From NCBI GenBank assembly GCA_024277135.1, contig JAJRVV010000102.1, positions 22,885 through 86,884 of the forward strand: a DNA stretch of 64,000 nucleotides. Direction: 5' to 3'. Made by a program: the position numbers and the translations under genes. Below the pieces are notes generated by a model. It saw nothing but the letters and a program-made list of their open reading frames with translations, searched no databases and was not told where the DNA came from. Every line of letters begins with the position of its first letter. Position 1 is the stretch's first letter. Source of the DNA: Chloroflexota bacterium (GTDB taxonomy: Bacteria; Chloroflexota; Anaerolineae; Promineifilales; Promineifilaceae). This document shows positions 28,031-36,478 of the stretch, piece after piece.

Positions 28031-29445
28031 CGGGAAATTCGGTACAGAGACATGCCGGGCGTTTGTTGGGTCTGAAAAACTATGTTTAATTGGAAACCAG
28101 CCGCCTGCACTTCTGGCAGAATGGACTGGCCCTCCGGCTCGTTGGGCAAAACCAGGTAGCGGTCGCCTCCTTTACCGGCAAAGACGGTCAAATCCGTCAC
28201 CAAGCTATCGGCGTCGGGGAACCAGTTGACGAACACCTTTTTATCAAACAGATGATACCGCCATTGCCAGCTAAACCAATGATCATACAACACTGTGCCA
28301 TAGGGCGCATCGGCCAAAAATCGGGCCACTTCCGCCGCGCCGCCATCTGCGCCGGGGTAACTGCCGAACGAGTAACGGCCGTCCCGCGCCGCCGCCGCCA
28401 TCGGTAACTGCGCCGCGATCACGCCTGCCAAAACCAGCCATCCCCAAAACTGGTTCAAGGGCAATCCATCACGCGCCACTTTCAACGCGCGACCGGCCAC
28501 AATCGCCGCCAGCGGCAGCGGCAGCAGCAGATACCGACCCCACACCGGCACAGCCAGCAACCAATGGAGCAAGAAATAGCCGCCTACAAATCCGATCAGC
28601 AACCGCTCTTTTTGGCCCATGCGCTTGATCAGAACCAATCCAAACGCCGCCAGCCCGCCGATGACCAGCGCCCCTTGCCGCCACAAGGCCAGCCAATCCG
28701 CCAGCCGGGGGCGCAATTCCCACACCCCAACCAAGCGGATGCCGCCGTAGTTGCTGACCTGAGTCTGCCACAGCGTAAACGCGCCGGTTCGCGCCATTTC
28801 CCAGAGGAATACGGCCGTCGCCACCGGCGCTACGCCCGCCAGCCACCGCCCCCATTCCCGCCGCCAACCCTGCCCCGCGCCCAACGACAGCAGCAGGGGC
28901 AAAAACAAGACCGCCTGGTATTTCGTCGCCAACGCCAGCCCAAACAACAACCCGCTGGTAAACGGCCGTCTCCCCATCACCGCCGCCAGCGCCGCCACTA
29001 ACAACGTCGTCAACAGAGGATCGGTGAATGCGGTGGGACTGAATTGGATGGCTAATGGGGAAAATGCCAGGAGGACGGCCGTGAGCACGGCCGTCACCCC
29101 ATCGCCAAACAAGCGCCACGCCAGCAGCGCCGCCAACGGTATGAGCAAAATCGAGGCGATAAAGTCAGGCAGTCGCGCCGCCCATTCCACCGGGCCAAAC
29201 AACGGGTAAAAAACAGCTTGCGCGTAAAACAAGAGCGGCGGTTTATCCACCGGCTGCAATCTCAACAACGGGTCTTGCCAGACGGCAATCGTGCGGGCGA
29301 AACTGGCGAACAACGCCTCATCCGCCTGAAACCCATTGGCAAACAACCCCGGAAACCGCCAAAACGCCGCCGCCGCCGTCACTGACAAAATAGCTGCCCG
29401 CTGCCCGCTGCCCGCCGCCTGCTGTTTTTGCAAATTAGTCCACAA
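28027..29445 (-). CDS. GT39/ArnT-like lipid-linked-sugar glycosyltransferase
   Basis: A 472-aa polytopic protein of the dolichyl-phosphate-mannose mannosyltransferase (PMT_2) type. The first extracytoplasmic loop has the GT-C acidic motif FQADEALFASFARTI (D/E near residue 41), then VDKPPLLFYAQA, which is diagnostic. Ten or more helices follow, then a short periplasmic tail. It transfers a sugar from polyprenyl phosphate to a lipid, protein or glycan outside the membrane. The start is TTG at 29445, overlapping the upstream GT2 stop by 11 nt. Residues 7-18 (KQQAAGSGQRAA) are encoded by a CCCGCTG heptamer repeat. It is coupled to YfhO by a 4-nt overlap. Confidence 0.85.
   Translation of the reverse strand: MWTNLQKQQAAGSGQRAAILSVTAAAAFWRFPGLFANGFQADEALFASFARTIAVWQDPLLRLQPVDKPPLLFYAQAVFYPLFGPVEWAARLPDFIASILLIPLAALLAWRLFGDGVTAVLTAVLLAFSPLAIQFSPTAFTDPLLTTLLVAALAAVMGRRPFTSGLLFGLALATKYQAVLFLPLLLSLGAGQGWRREWGRWLAGVAPVATAVFLWEMARTGAFTLWQTQVSNYGGIRLVGVWELRPRLADWLALWRQGALVIGGLAAFGLVLIKRMGQKERLLIGFVGGYFLLHWLLAVPVWGRYLLLPLPLAAIVAGRALKVARDGLPLNQFWGWLVLAGVIAAQLPMAAAARDGRYSFGSYPGADGGAAEVARFLADAPYGTVLYDHWFSWQWRYHLFDKKVFVNWFPDADSLVTDLTVFAGKGGDRYLVLPNEPEGQSILPEVQAAGFQLNIVFQTQQTPGMSLYRISR
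29391..29424. repeat. Heptamer repeat (CCCGCTG) in the GT39-like 5' end
   Basis: TAGCTGCCCGCTGCCCGCTG continues as CCCGCCGCCTGCTG, repeated heptads that encode the N-terminal QQAAGSGQRAA stretch of the GT39-like protein. Confidence 0.7.
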
Positions 29446-30124
29446 AACGATACTTCAGCAAGTAATACAGCGCCTTCGGCCCTTCTACCCAGGGGTTAAG
29501 TTTTTTGCCTTCGTCGAACTCACGGCCGTTGTATGAAATCGGCACCTCATAAATCCGGTGTCCCCGTTTCAACACCTTCGACGTAATCTCCGGCTCAAAC
29601 TCGAACCCTTTGGCGCGGATGGGGATGTCCCGCACCACATCCGCCCGGAACACCTTGTAGCAGGTTTCCATATCCGACAAAATCGTGTTGTAAACGATAT
29701 TGGTGACCAACGTCAGCAGCTTGTTGCCCACCATGTGCCAGAAAAACATCGTTTTTGTTGGGCCGCCCCGGAACCGGGAACCATACACAACGGCCGCTAT
29801 CCCTTCTTCAATCGGGCGAATCAGCGCCGGGTAATCACGCGGGTCATATTCCAAATCCGCGTCCTGAATCAGAAAAATATCGCCGGTGGCTTTGCTGAAC
29901 CCGGTGACGAGGGCCGCCCCCTTGCCCTGGTTTGTCTCCTGCAAATGCACTTGGATGATGTCCGACAGCGCCGCCATCTCATCATACAAATCCCGCGTGC
30001 CATCCGTCGAGCCATCATCAACGATGATGATCTCATGCGCCAGCTCAACGGCCAACACGCTCCGCACACATTCAAGCAGGGTTTCTCGCTCGTTATAAAC
30101 TGGAATAATGACTGAAAGTTTCAA
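29435..30124 (-). CDS. GT2 polyprenyl-phosphate glycosyltransferase (DPM1-like)
   Basis: A 229-aa GT-A enzyme. LSVIIPVYNERETL opens the fold, IIIVDDGSTDGT binds UDP/GDP, LIQDADLEYDP holds the DxD-like metal site, and SDMETCYKVFR plus GFEFEPEITSKVLKRG are typical of dolichol/undecaprenyl-phosphate mannosyl- or glucosyltransferases. No C-terminal membrane helices follow, as in DPM1. It probably makes the lipid-linked sugar used by the two GT-C genes downstream. The start is TTG at 30124 with AAGGAAGGCACAG upstream. A good promoter lies at 30157-30185. Confidence 0.9.
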   Translation of the reverse strand: MKLSVIIPVYNERETLLECVRSVLAVELAHEIIIVDDGSTDGTRDLYDEMAALSDIIQVHLQETNQGKGAALVTGFSKATGDIFLIQDADLEYDPRDYPALIRPIEEGIAAVVYGSRFRGGPTKTMFFWHMVGNKLLTLVTNIVYNTILSDMETCYKVFRADVVRDIPIRAKGFEFEPEITSKVLKRGHRIYEVPISYNGREFDEGKKLNPWVEGPKALYYLLKYRFVD

Positions 30125-30156
30125 CTGTGCCTTCCTTTTACCAAGTTTCTCCCAGG

Positions 30157-30185
30157 ATTATACAACCGGCGGGAGACGGTTCCAA
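30157..30185 (-). promoter_or_regulatory. Sigma-70-like promoter of the GT2-GT39-YfhO operon
   Basis: On the minus strand TTGGAA (30180-30185), 17 bp, TATAAT (30157-30162). The predicted start is about 25-30 nt before the TTG start codon, leaving room for the GGAAGG ribosome binding site. Confidence 0.75.
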
Positions 30186-30229
30186 TGTTAACCATGCCTG
30201 AATGACCTACCCCTGGCGGACGGTTACGT

Positions 30230-30235
30230 TATAAT
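30230..30235 (+). promoter_or_regulatory. -10 box for a probable leaderless HAD mRNA
   Basis: TATAAT ends exactly 6 nt before the ATG of the HAD gene, so transcription would begin at or next to the A of ATG. No Shine-Dalgarno is present. Equivalent spacing occurs at the sortase and esterase genes. Confidence 0.6.
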
Positions 30236-30241
30236 CCGCCT

Positions 30242-31039
30242 ATGCTGCAACAAATCAAAAATCTCATTCTGGATATGGATGGCGTACTGTGGCGCGGCGA
30301 AACGCCGATGCCGGGGCTGAATCATTTTTTTGACACCCTGCGCCGGCGCGACATCAACTTTGTGCTGGCGACCAATAACGCCACCCAAACGGCCGTGCAA
30401 TACACCGGAAAACTGGCCCGATTCGGCGTCACCGTCCCGCCATCCCAAATCGTCACCTCGGCCGAAGCGACAGCCGATTATCTGCGAGATGAGTATGCGC
30501 CCGGCACGGCCGTCTACGTCGTCGGCGAACCAGGGTTGCACCAGGCCCTCCAGGCCCGTGAATTCGTAATTTGCGGCGCGCAAGAAGTGCGGGATGGGTT
30601 GGTTCCGGCGCTGGTTGTTGTTGGCTTTAACCGTCATGCCGATTACCCGCTGTTGGCTATGGCCGCTCTGGCCATCCACAAAGGCGCTCGTTTCGTCGGC
30701 ACCAACCCCGATGTCACCTTCCCTTCCGAAATCGGGCTGATGCCCGGGGCCGGTTCGCTGCTCGCCTTTTTGCAAACCGCTACTGATGTCCAGCCCACCA
30801 TCGTCGGCAAGCCGGGGCCAATCATGTTCCGGCAAGCCCTCAAACGGCTCGGCGGCACAACAGCCAACACCGCCATGGTCGGCGACCGGCTCAACACCGA
30901 CATCGCTGGCGCCAAAGCCGCCGGATTACGCGCCATTCTGGTGCTGTCCGGCATCACCCAACCGGAAGACATCCCGGCCAACGGCGCGGGGCCGGATTGG
31001 ATTTTCGCCGACATTTCGGCGTTGGCGCAGGTACTTTAA
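30242..31039 (+). CDS. HAD-IIA family phosphatase (NagD/AraL-like)
   Basis: A 265-aa HAD phosphatase of subclass IIA. Motif I LDMDGVLWRG (nucleophile Asp11, acid Asp13), motif II VLATNNAT (Asn/Thr), C2 cap around 70-180, motif III Lys in GKPGPIMFRQAL and motif IV MVGDRLNTDIAGAKAAGL. Length matches NagD/4-nitrophenylphosphatase proteins. They dephosphorylate small phosphorylated metabolites such as 2-phosphoglycolate or nucleoside monophosphates; substrate cannot be told here. The gene appears leaderless and is divergent from the GT operon. A short hairpin ATCCGC...GCGGAT with a T-run follows its stop. Confidence 0.9.
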   Translation: MLQQIKNLILDMDGVLWRGETPMPGLNHFFDTLRRRDINFVLATNNATQTAVQYTGKLARFGVTVPPSQIVTSAEATADYLRDEYAPGTAVYVVGEPGLHQALQAREFVICGAQEVRDGLVPALVVVGFNRHADYPLLAMAALAIHKGARFVGTNPDVTFPSEIGLMPGAGSLLAFLQTATDVQPTIVGKPGPIMFRQALKRLGGTTANTAMVGDRLNTDIAGAKAAGLRAILVLSGITQPEDIPANGAGPDWIFADISALAQVL

Positions 31040-31041
31040 TG

Positions 31042-31080
31042 AATATCCGCCGATTTCGCGGATGGCGCAGATTTTTTTAA
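31042..31080 (+). terminator. Possible terminator after the HAD gene
   Basis: ATCCGCCGATTTCGCGGAT forms a short stem (ATCCGC/GCGGAT). It is followed 10 nt later by ATTTTTTT. It sits directly after the HAD stop and before rlmN. Confidence 0.5.
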
Positions 31081-31125
31081 TCGGTGAAATCAGCGTAATC
31101 AGCGGATTGTTTTTGTAGGAGTTGG

Positions 31126-32181
31126 ATGAACAGCGTTTACGATCTCGATTTTGCCGCATTGACCGGCTTGCTAACCGGCCTGGGCCAGCCCAAATTCCGC
31201 GCCCGGCAGGTGTGGGAATGGTTGTACCAGCAAGCTGCCCCCGATTTTGCCCACATGAGTAATTTGCCCAAGGATTTGCGCGAAACGCTGGCGGCCAAGC
31301 TCCCGTTTCCGCAAATGACGACGGCCGCGGATCAGCTTTCCCGCGATGGGCAGACGAAGAAGGTGTTGTGGCGGTTGGGAGACGGCCGTTTCATCGAAAC
31401 CGTCCTCATGCGCTACCACAAACGGCGCACCCTGTGCATCAGCTCCCAGGCGGGATGCGCCATGGGCTGCGTTTTCTGCGCCACCGGGCAGATGGGCTTT
31501 TTGCGCCATCTCACCGTCGGCGAAATCGTGGCCCAAGTCCTGCATTTTGCCCGCGAACTGGCGGCCGAGGGAGAACGAGTGACCAACGTCGTCCTCATGG
31601 GCATGGGGGAGCCGCTGCACAATTATGAGAACACATTGACGGCCGTTGATCGCCTGATTGATGGCGATGGCTTCAACATCGGCGCCCGCAAAATCACCCT
31701 CTCCACCGTCGGCCTGGTTCCCGCCATCCGCCGCTACGCCGACGAAAAACGGCAAACGCCGCTGGCCGTCTCCCTCCACGCCGCCACCGACGCCGAGCGG
31801 AACCGGCTCATCCCCACCGCCCGCAAGTGGCCCCTGGCCGAGTTAATGGCCGCCTGCCGTTATTACATCGCCCAAACCGGGCGGCGGCTGACTTTCGAAT
31901 GGGCGTTGATCAACGGCGAAAATGACACCACCGAACAGGCGCAGGCGTTGGGACGGCTGATACAGGGGATGATGTGCCACGTCAACCTCATCCCCCTCAA
32001 CCCCACCCAAGGGTACGGCGGCGTCCCCTCCTCCCGCGAGCGCGCGGCCCAATTCCAGGAAACGCTGGCCCAATACGGCGTCACCAGCACCATCCGCCTG
32101 CGCCGGGGTATAGACATTCAAGCGGGCTGCGGCCAGCTCCGCCAACGTTTTGAAGATGAGGGATTGGGAACTGGGACATAG
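31126..32181 (+). CDS. rlmN: Dual-specificity 23S rRNA/tRNA adenine C2 methyltransferase RlmN
   Basis: A 351-aa radical-SAM enzyme with the N-terminal RlmN domain (PKFRARQVWEWLYQ). The iron-sulfur motif CAMGCVFC is at about residues 110-117, followed by VLMGMGEPLHNYEN and SLHAATDAERNRLIP. The C-terminal region carries the substrate-linked cysteine in IDIQAGCGQLRQ. It methylates C2 of A2503 in 23S rRNA and A37 of some tRNAs. TAGGAGTTGG precedes the ATG. Length is normal. Confidence 0.96.
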   Translation: MNSVYDLDFAALTGLLTGLGQPKFRARQVWEWLYQQAAPDFAHMSNLPKDLRETLAAKLPFPQMTTAADQLSRDGQTKKVLWRLGDGRFIETVLMRYHKRRTLCISSQAGCAMGCVFCATGQMGFLRHLTVGEIVAQVLHFARELAAEGERVTNVVLMGMGEPLHNYENTLTAVDRLIDGDGFNIGARKITLSTVGLVPAIRRYADEKRQTPLAVSLHAATDAERNRLIPTARKWPLAELMAACRYYIAQTGRRLTFEWALINGENDTTEQAQALGRLIQGMMCHVNLIPLNPTQGYGGVPSSRERAAQFQETLAQYGVTSTIRLRRGIDIQAGCGQLRQRFEDEGLGTGT

Positions 32182-32182
32182 T

Positions 32183-33226
32183 CTAACAACCAATATACCA
32201 ACACGGGTTCAACCGGTCGTTCTGCCGCCGGATCTCAAAGTGGATGTGCGGCCCGGAGGAGTTGCCGGTGCTGCCCGTGCCCGCAATAACATCCCCCTGG
32301 TAAACAATCTGCCCCGGCCGCACATAAATCTGGCTCAGATGGGCGTAGAAGGTCTCGTCCCCATTGCCGTGATTGACGACAACTAAATAGCCGTAACCAT
32401 AGGTGTTCCAACCGGCAAAGGTCACAGTGCCGGTATCGGAAGCGTAAACTGCGGATCCCAGCGGCAAAGCCACATCAATTGCCGGATGACCGTACCAATA
32501 GTATTGGGTGAAAATGCGGGACACCACCGGGAAGATGTACGTTCCCGTGCCCACAACCACCGGCGATACGCCGCCGCCGATGCCGGAGGTTCCCCGATTC
32601 ACCGAGGTCAAATCCGGCGGCGTCCACACGAACAATTGACGCACGCCGCCGGGCACGATGATTTGGGTGTCGGGGTAGAGCCGGTACGGGAATTCCAAAT
32701 TGTTCGGCTCATAAGCGATGATGTCATCCACAGACGCGCCATACAAGGCAGCTACGCTCTCCACCGTATCGCCGGGGCGTACGTCGTGCAGCACGCCATC
32801 AACCGGCAGGATGACTATTTCGGTGTCCGTCTGCAGCAAGCTGGATTCTTCGCTCAAGCGCGGGTTGCCGCCCAGGATGGTTTCGGGGGCGATGCCAAAG
32901 GCTTCGGCAATGCCGGTGGGCGTATCGCCTCGCTGAACCAGGTATGTCTGGTATGAAATGTTGGGCTGTTCCCCCTGGAATGTGTGGGGGATGGGGGCCG
33001 GGGCCAGGCTGTTGTCGCTCAAAATGGAGATTTCGACGGGTTGGGGGATGGATTCGTCTGTGGCATTGGGGAGAGCGGGGGGTACGGCCGTCTCCACACG
33101 CACCACATCCTCATCCCCACCCCTGGCCTGACTGACGCGCCAACCGAATAGGAGGACGGCCGTGACCAGCAAAAACAACAGATGCCCCCCATAGCGATAG
33201 AAAAAACCCTTGTTACCATTTAACAT
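32183..33226 (-). CDS. LysM-M23 cell-wall metallopeptidase (copy 1)
   Basis: A 347-aa exported protein with a signal anchor at about 8-28. Two LysM modules follow: about 92-140 (YLVQRGDTPTGIAEAFGIAPETIL) and about 145-195 (HDVRPGDTVESVAALYG). A C-terminal M23 peptidase domain (about 225-340) has Zn ligands in GHPAIDVA and HIHFEIR and the FYAHLS catalytic His. These enzymes cut peptide cross-links in peptidoglycan; LysM binds the glycan. The closing residues NPCWYIGC are unusual for two cysteines. It is a tandem paralogue of the next gene upstream. The 3' end abuts the convergent rlmN stop with one base between. Confidence 0.9.
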   Translation of the reverse strand: MLNGNKGFFYRYGGHLLFLLVTAVLLFGWRVSQARGGDEDVVRVETAVPPALPNATDESIPQPVEISILSDNSLAPAPIPHTFQGEQPNISYQTYLVQRGDTPTGIAEAFGIAPETILGGNPRLSEESSLLQTDTEIVILPVDGVLHDVRPGDTVESVAALYGASVDDIIAYEPNNLEFPYRLYPDTQIIVPGGVRQLFVWTPPDLTSVNRGTSGIGGGVSPVVVGTGTYIFPVVSRIFTQYYWYGHPAIDVALPLGSAVYASDTGTVTFAGWNTYGYGYLVVVNHGNGDETFYAHLSQIYVRPGQIVYQGDVIAGTGSTGNSSGPHIHFEIRRQNDRLNPCWYIGC

Positions 33227-33247
33227 GACAAATGCTCATATCTTCCT

Positions 33248-33268
33248 GGAAACTGCCGCGCAGTTTCC
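33248..33268 (-). terminator. Stem-loop between the two M23 genes
   Basis: GGAAACTGC-CGC-GCAGTTTCC is a perfect 9-bp stem with a 3-nt loop, extended by flanking TCTTCC/GGAAAGA. It lies about 38 nt after the copy-2 stop on the minus strand. No long T-run follows, so it may be a processing or attenuation hairpin. Confidence 0.5.
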
Positions 33269-33305
33269 GGAAAGATGAAATCGCTGACTTATTTTTAGAT
33301 GATTC

Positions 33306-34421
33306 TTAATTGGCTGTGTAGGTGCAATCTTGCGTTGGCCCAGAGAGATAAAGCAGCGGATCGTAGCGAATATCGTTCAAACGGACTTCCAGGTGGAGAT
33401 GCGGGCCGCTGGATCGGCCGCTGTTGCCGCTGGCAGCGATCACCGCCCCCTTCTCCACCACCTGTCCCGGAAACACGTCAATCCGGCCCAAATGAGCATA
33501 CAACGTTTCAAACCCATTGCCATGATTGACGACAACCAGATAACCATAATCAAAATACGTGCCGGCCGCCCAACTGGCGTAGGTCACAGTGCCCCGGTCA
33601 GCGGCAACGACAGGCGTTCCCTCCGGCACGGCCATATCCAGCGCCGGGTGTCCATACCAGGCATACTGCGTAATGCACCGGCTCGTCATCGGCCAGATAA
33701 AAGAGCCAGTCCCCTGCACCGTAAATGTTGATGGGCCAGAACCGCCGCCGTTGCTGCCGCTCCCCGCCACTGTCTTGGGCGCCGTCCAATAAAACAGGCC
33801 GATTTCCGCGCCCGGCACCATCAACTGGGTGTCAGGTTGCAGCCGGTAGGGAAATTCCAGATTGTTGGAGGCAAAGGCGATGATCGCCTCAGCCGGCACT
33901 TCATAATCAGCCGCGATACTTTCCACCGTTTCCCCGGGTTTGACAGTATGCAACGCTCCATCTGAGGGCAAGATGGTGATTTCAGTGCCGGATTGGAGTT
34001 GATTCGATTCCTGGCTCATCCAGGGATTGCCGCCCAGCAGCGTCGCCGCCGAAATGCCAAATTGGTCGGCGATCTTGTTGGGAGTATCCCCCCTTTCAAC
34101 GATGTAGGTCTCAAATTGGTGGGATGGAGGCTGCGCCTGAAACGTGTGGGGGTTGGGCAAGGGGGACAGGCTGTTGTCGCTGACAACGGGTAAGGCGGAA
34201 ATGGGTTGGGGTTGTGCGGCAGAACCGCTGACAACGGGGGGCGGCAAGGTGGTAGCGGGGCTGAGGATAGGAGAAACGGCCGTCTCTCCCCCCACCCCGA
34301 TGTCCACCGCAGCCGCCTCTTCTGTCAGGCTCACGCGCCCAATCAAGATTAAAACCAGAGCCACGACTGCCAACATCAAATGCGCGCCAAACCGTTGCCC
34401 AAAACTCGAAATCATCTCCAT
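33306..34421 (-). CDS. LysM-M23 cell-wall metallopeptidase (copy 2)
   Basis: About 371 aa from the ATG at 34421 (MEMISSFGQRFG), with AAGAGGATT upstream. The ORF-track start at 34508 would place a terminator hairpin inside the coding region and is rejected. Signal anchor about 12-32, two LysM modules (FETYIVERGDTPNKIADQFG and HTVKPGETVESIAADYE), then an M23 domain with GHPALDMA, LYAHLGRI and HLHLEVR. It is clearly paralogous to copy 1 over its whole length and likely arose by tandem duplication. It remodels peptidoglycan outside the membrane. Confidence 0.88.
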   Translation of the reverse strand: MEMISSFGQRFGAHLMLAVVALVLILIGRVSLTEEAAAVDIGVGGETAVSPILSPATTLPPPVVSGSAAQPQPISALPVVSDNSLSPLPNPHTFQAQPPSHQFETYIVERGDTPNKIADQFGISAATLLGGNPWMSQESNQLQSGTEITILPSDGALHTVKPGETVESIAADYEVPAEAIIAFASNNLEFPYRLQPDTQLMVPGAEIGLFYWTAPKTVAGSGSNGGGSGPSTFTVQGTGSFIWPMTSRCITQYAWYGHPALDMAVPEGTPVVAADRGTVTYASWAAGTYFDYGYLVVVNHGNGFETLYAHLGRIDVFPGQVVEKGAVIAASGNSGRSSGPHLHLEVRLNDIRYDPLLYLSGPTQDCTYTAN

Positions 34422-34469
34422 AATCCTCTTGCCAATGCCGCGAAATGCTACCACAAACCCCTTGAATAA

Positions 34470-34500
34470 CAAAAGCGGATCAGCCGTGCTGACCCGCCTC
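34470..34500 (-). terminator. Rho-independent terminator downstream of rho
   Basis: On the minus strand GCGGGTCAGC-acg-GCTGATCCGC is followed by TTTTGTT. It lies about 60 nt after the rho stop, beyond the GACCTG palindrome, and before the M23 copy-2 start. Confidence 0.85.
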
Positions 34501-34518
34501 TTTAACAACTACTTGGCG

Positions 34519-34552
34519 AGACCTGCCAGGTTTCTGTAAACCTGGCAGGTCT
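34519..34552. repeat. Perfect inverted repeat, GACCTG family
   Basis: AGACCTGCCAGGTTT-ctgt-AAACCTGGCAGGTCT: 15-bp arms with a 4-nt loop, 7 nt after the rho stop. It shares the AGACCTG...CAGGTCT ends with the element at 10091-10125. Confidence 0.75.
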
Positions 34553-34558
34553 GGATAG

Positions 34559-35839
34559 CTACATCATATCTTTGGTAAGCATCTCCAAGAATTCGTAATT
34601 AGTCTTCGTGTTGCGCATCCGCTGCATGACGGCCGCCGTGGCGCTGCCGATGTCGTAGCCGGGGGTATCCATCAGGTGGGCCAACATGCGGCGCATGGTA
34701 TACACGCGGGCTAATTCATCGCCAGACAACAGCAAATCTTCGCGGCGGGTGCTTGATTTTTCGATGTCGTAAGCCGGGAAAATACGCCGCTCTTGCAGGC
34801 GGCGGCTCAGCACCAGTTCCATGTTGCCGGTACCCTTAAACTCTTCGTAAATCACGTCATCCATACGGCTGCCAGTATCCACCAGACAAGTGCCGATGAT
34901 GGTAAGGCTGCCCCCTTCTTCCAAGTTGCGAGCCGCGCCAAAGAAACGTTTAGGCGGGTACAGCGCCGTTGGGTCAAGACCGCCAGACAAGGTACGGCCG
35001 CTCGGCTGCACCACCAGGTTATAAGCGCGGGCCAACCGGGTGATAGAATCCAGCAGCACCACCACATCCTGGCCGCTTTCCACCAGACGCTTGGCGCGAT
35101 TGAGCGCCATTTCCGCTACCCGGCAGTGCTGGCGCACCGGCTCGTCAAACGTCGAGGCGACTACCTCGGCCGGGGTGGAGCGTTCTATATCGGTCACTTC
35201 CTCCGGTCGTTCCCCAATCAAGACAAACATCAAGTGGATTTCGGGATAATTGGTAGCCACGCCATTGGCGATATCTTTGAGTACGGTGGTTTTACCCGCT
35301 TTGGGGGGCGACACGATTAAACCACGCTGCCCTCGACCAATGGGCGCTACCAAATCCAGCATTCGGGTGGAAATGATGTTAGGCAATGTTTCCAGCTTTA
35401 GTTTTCTATCAGGGAAAATGGGGGTGAGGTCTTCGTGACGCGGTCGTTTTTTGGCTAATTCCGGGGGGCCGCCGTTCACCGCTTCTACGCGCAGGAGGCT
35501 GAAATATTTTTCATTTTCCTTAGGACGCCGCACCTGCCCCATTACCACGTCGCCGGTGCGGAGGCCCATGCGCCGGATTTGGGAATTGGATACATAAATA
35601 TCGTCATTGCCCGGCAAGAAATTTTTAGAACGTAAGAAGCCCATCGGCTGCTTGTCATCATCCACCACCTCAAGAAAACCGCCGCTGAAATCATGGCCGC
35701 GGGCTTGGGCATCGGCTTTCATAATGTGGAACACAAGGTCGTGTTTTTTCATCGCGCTGAACCCGGTTATTTCTTTCTCGCGGGCCAAATCACGCAATTC
35801 GCCTATTTTTTTTGATTCAAGTTCTACTATGTCCATCAT
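34559..35839 (-). CDS. rho: Transcription termination factor Rho
   Basis: About 426 aa from the ATG at 35839 ([19 protein letters not shown]), preceded by CGGAGTATT; the ORF-track start at 35875 is less likely. It has an N-terminal Rho_N helix bundle, an OSD-fold RNA-binding region with GFLRS and YVSNSQIRR, Walker A PPKAGKTT, Walker [17 protein letters not shown], the Q/R-loops and the C-terminal hexamer segment. Rho is an RNA-dependent hexameric helicase that ends transcription. The long upstream leader with two hairpins suggests autoregulation. Confidence 0.97.
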   Translation of the reverse strand: MMDIVELESKKIGELRDLAREKEITGFSAMKKHDLVFHIMKADAQARGHDFSGGFLEVVDDDKQPMGFLRSKNFLPGNDDIYVSNSQIRRMGLRTGDVVMGQVRRPKENEKYFSLLRVEAVNGGPPELAKKRPRHEDLTPIFPDRKLKLETLPNIISTRMLDLVAPIGRGQRGLIVSPPKAGKTTVLKDIANGVATNYPEIHLMFVLIGERPEEVTDIERSTPAEVVASTFDEPVRQHCRVAEMALNRAKRLVESGQDVVVLLDSITRLARAYNLVVQPSGRTLSGGLDPTALYPPKRFFGAARNLEEGGSLTIIGTCLVDTGSRMDDVIYEEFKGTGNMELVLSRRLQERRIFPAYDIEKSSTRREDLLLSGDELARVYTMRRMLAHLMDTPGYDIGSATAAVMQRMRNTKTNYEFLEMLTKDMM

Positions 35840-36478
35840 AATACTCCGAAAGTTTGTTTTTTTTGTGATGGTCAAGAATTACTTGTAGCCGCGAAATCCC
35901 TTTCGCGTCAGACAGCGCGGTATGGGAAACCGCGACTAACCTTTGACCAGTACAAAAGATTGTTCTGTTTGCCTGCAGTTGAATTTTGCTCTTAATCATG
36001 CAGGAATTTGTTGTGGACTGGGATGGAGACGGCCGTCGCCATGTGGGCGTCCCTATTGTTTTTCAATCCGGAAAATTCAGGCTGGGTAAGCACACTGGTA
36101 AATTTGAATACGGTGCGCCAAAAGCAAGATGCAAACACACCGTTGCGGAATTTCAAATATGGATAACTTCGGTTTCAATTAAAGGATTTATGATCGTTAA
36201 ACGACTTTGCTCGTCCGACTCTGCTCGTCCACCCGCTGCCAACGAATCGTTTGATTGTCAGTTTTTCATGGGGAGTTTTCCGAATTATTGATAACTTACT
36301 ATTTTAATCGTTATTAAAACCATTTGGAGAGAATTTAATTTGGGATTTGAATGGTGGGCAGGAAAAGTATAACACGCTGCCAGAGGCAAGTCAATTTCTA
36401 TGAAGGCAGGATTAAAGTGAAGGTCTTGCCAGATGATTCTCCTCCTGACAAGACCCAACTGCTTTGCCTACGGCCGTT
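35840..36478. promoter_or_regulatory. Long rho leader/intergenic region with two adjacent hairpins
   Basis: This 640-bp region holds no convincing gene; the + strand 101-aa ORF at 35986-36291 has no ribosome binding site or recognisable sequence. Close to rho, the minus strand carries CGCGGTTTCCCATACCGCG and CGCGAAAGGGATTTCGCG, two adjacent stem-loops about 50-90 nt before the rho start. Part of the rest is AT-rich, with TTAATCGTTATTAAAA-type sequence near 36305. A GGTCTTG...CAAGACC hairpin at 36422-36455 probably ends the fbp transcript. Confidence 0.5.
36422..36455 (-). terminator. Hairpin downstream of fbp
   Basis: GGTCTTGCCAG and CTGACAAGACC pair with one mismatch and a 12-nt loop, about 24 nt after the fbp stop on the minus strand. 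Only a weak T-rich tail follows. Confidence 0.5.

Noticed and set aside
35986-36291. 101-aa plus-strand ORF in the rho-fbp gap
   Set aside because: No ribosome binding site, no recognisable sequence, and it lies opposite the probable rho leader.
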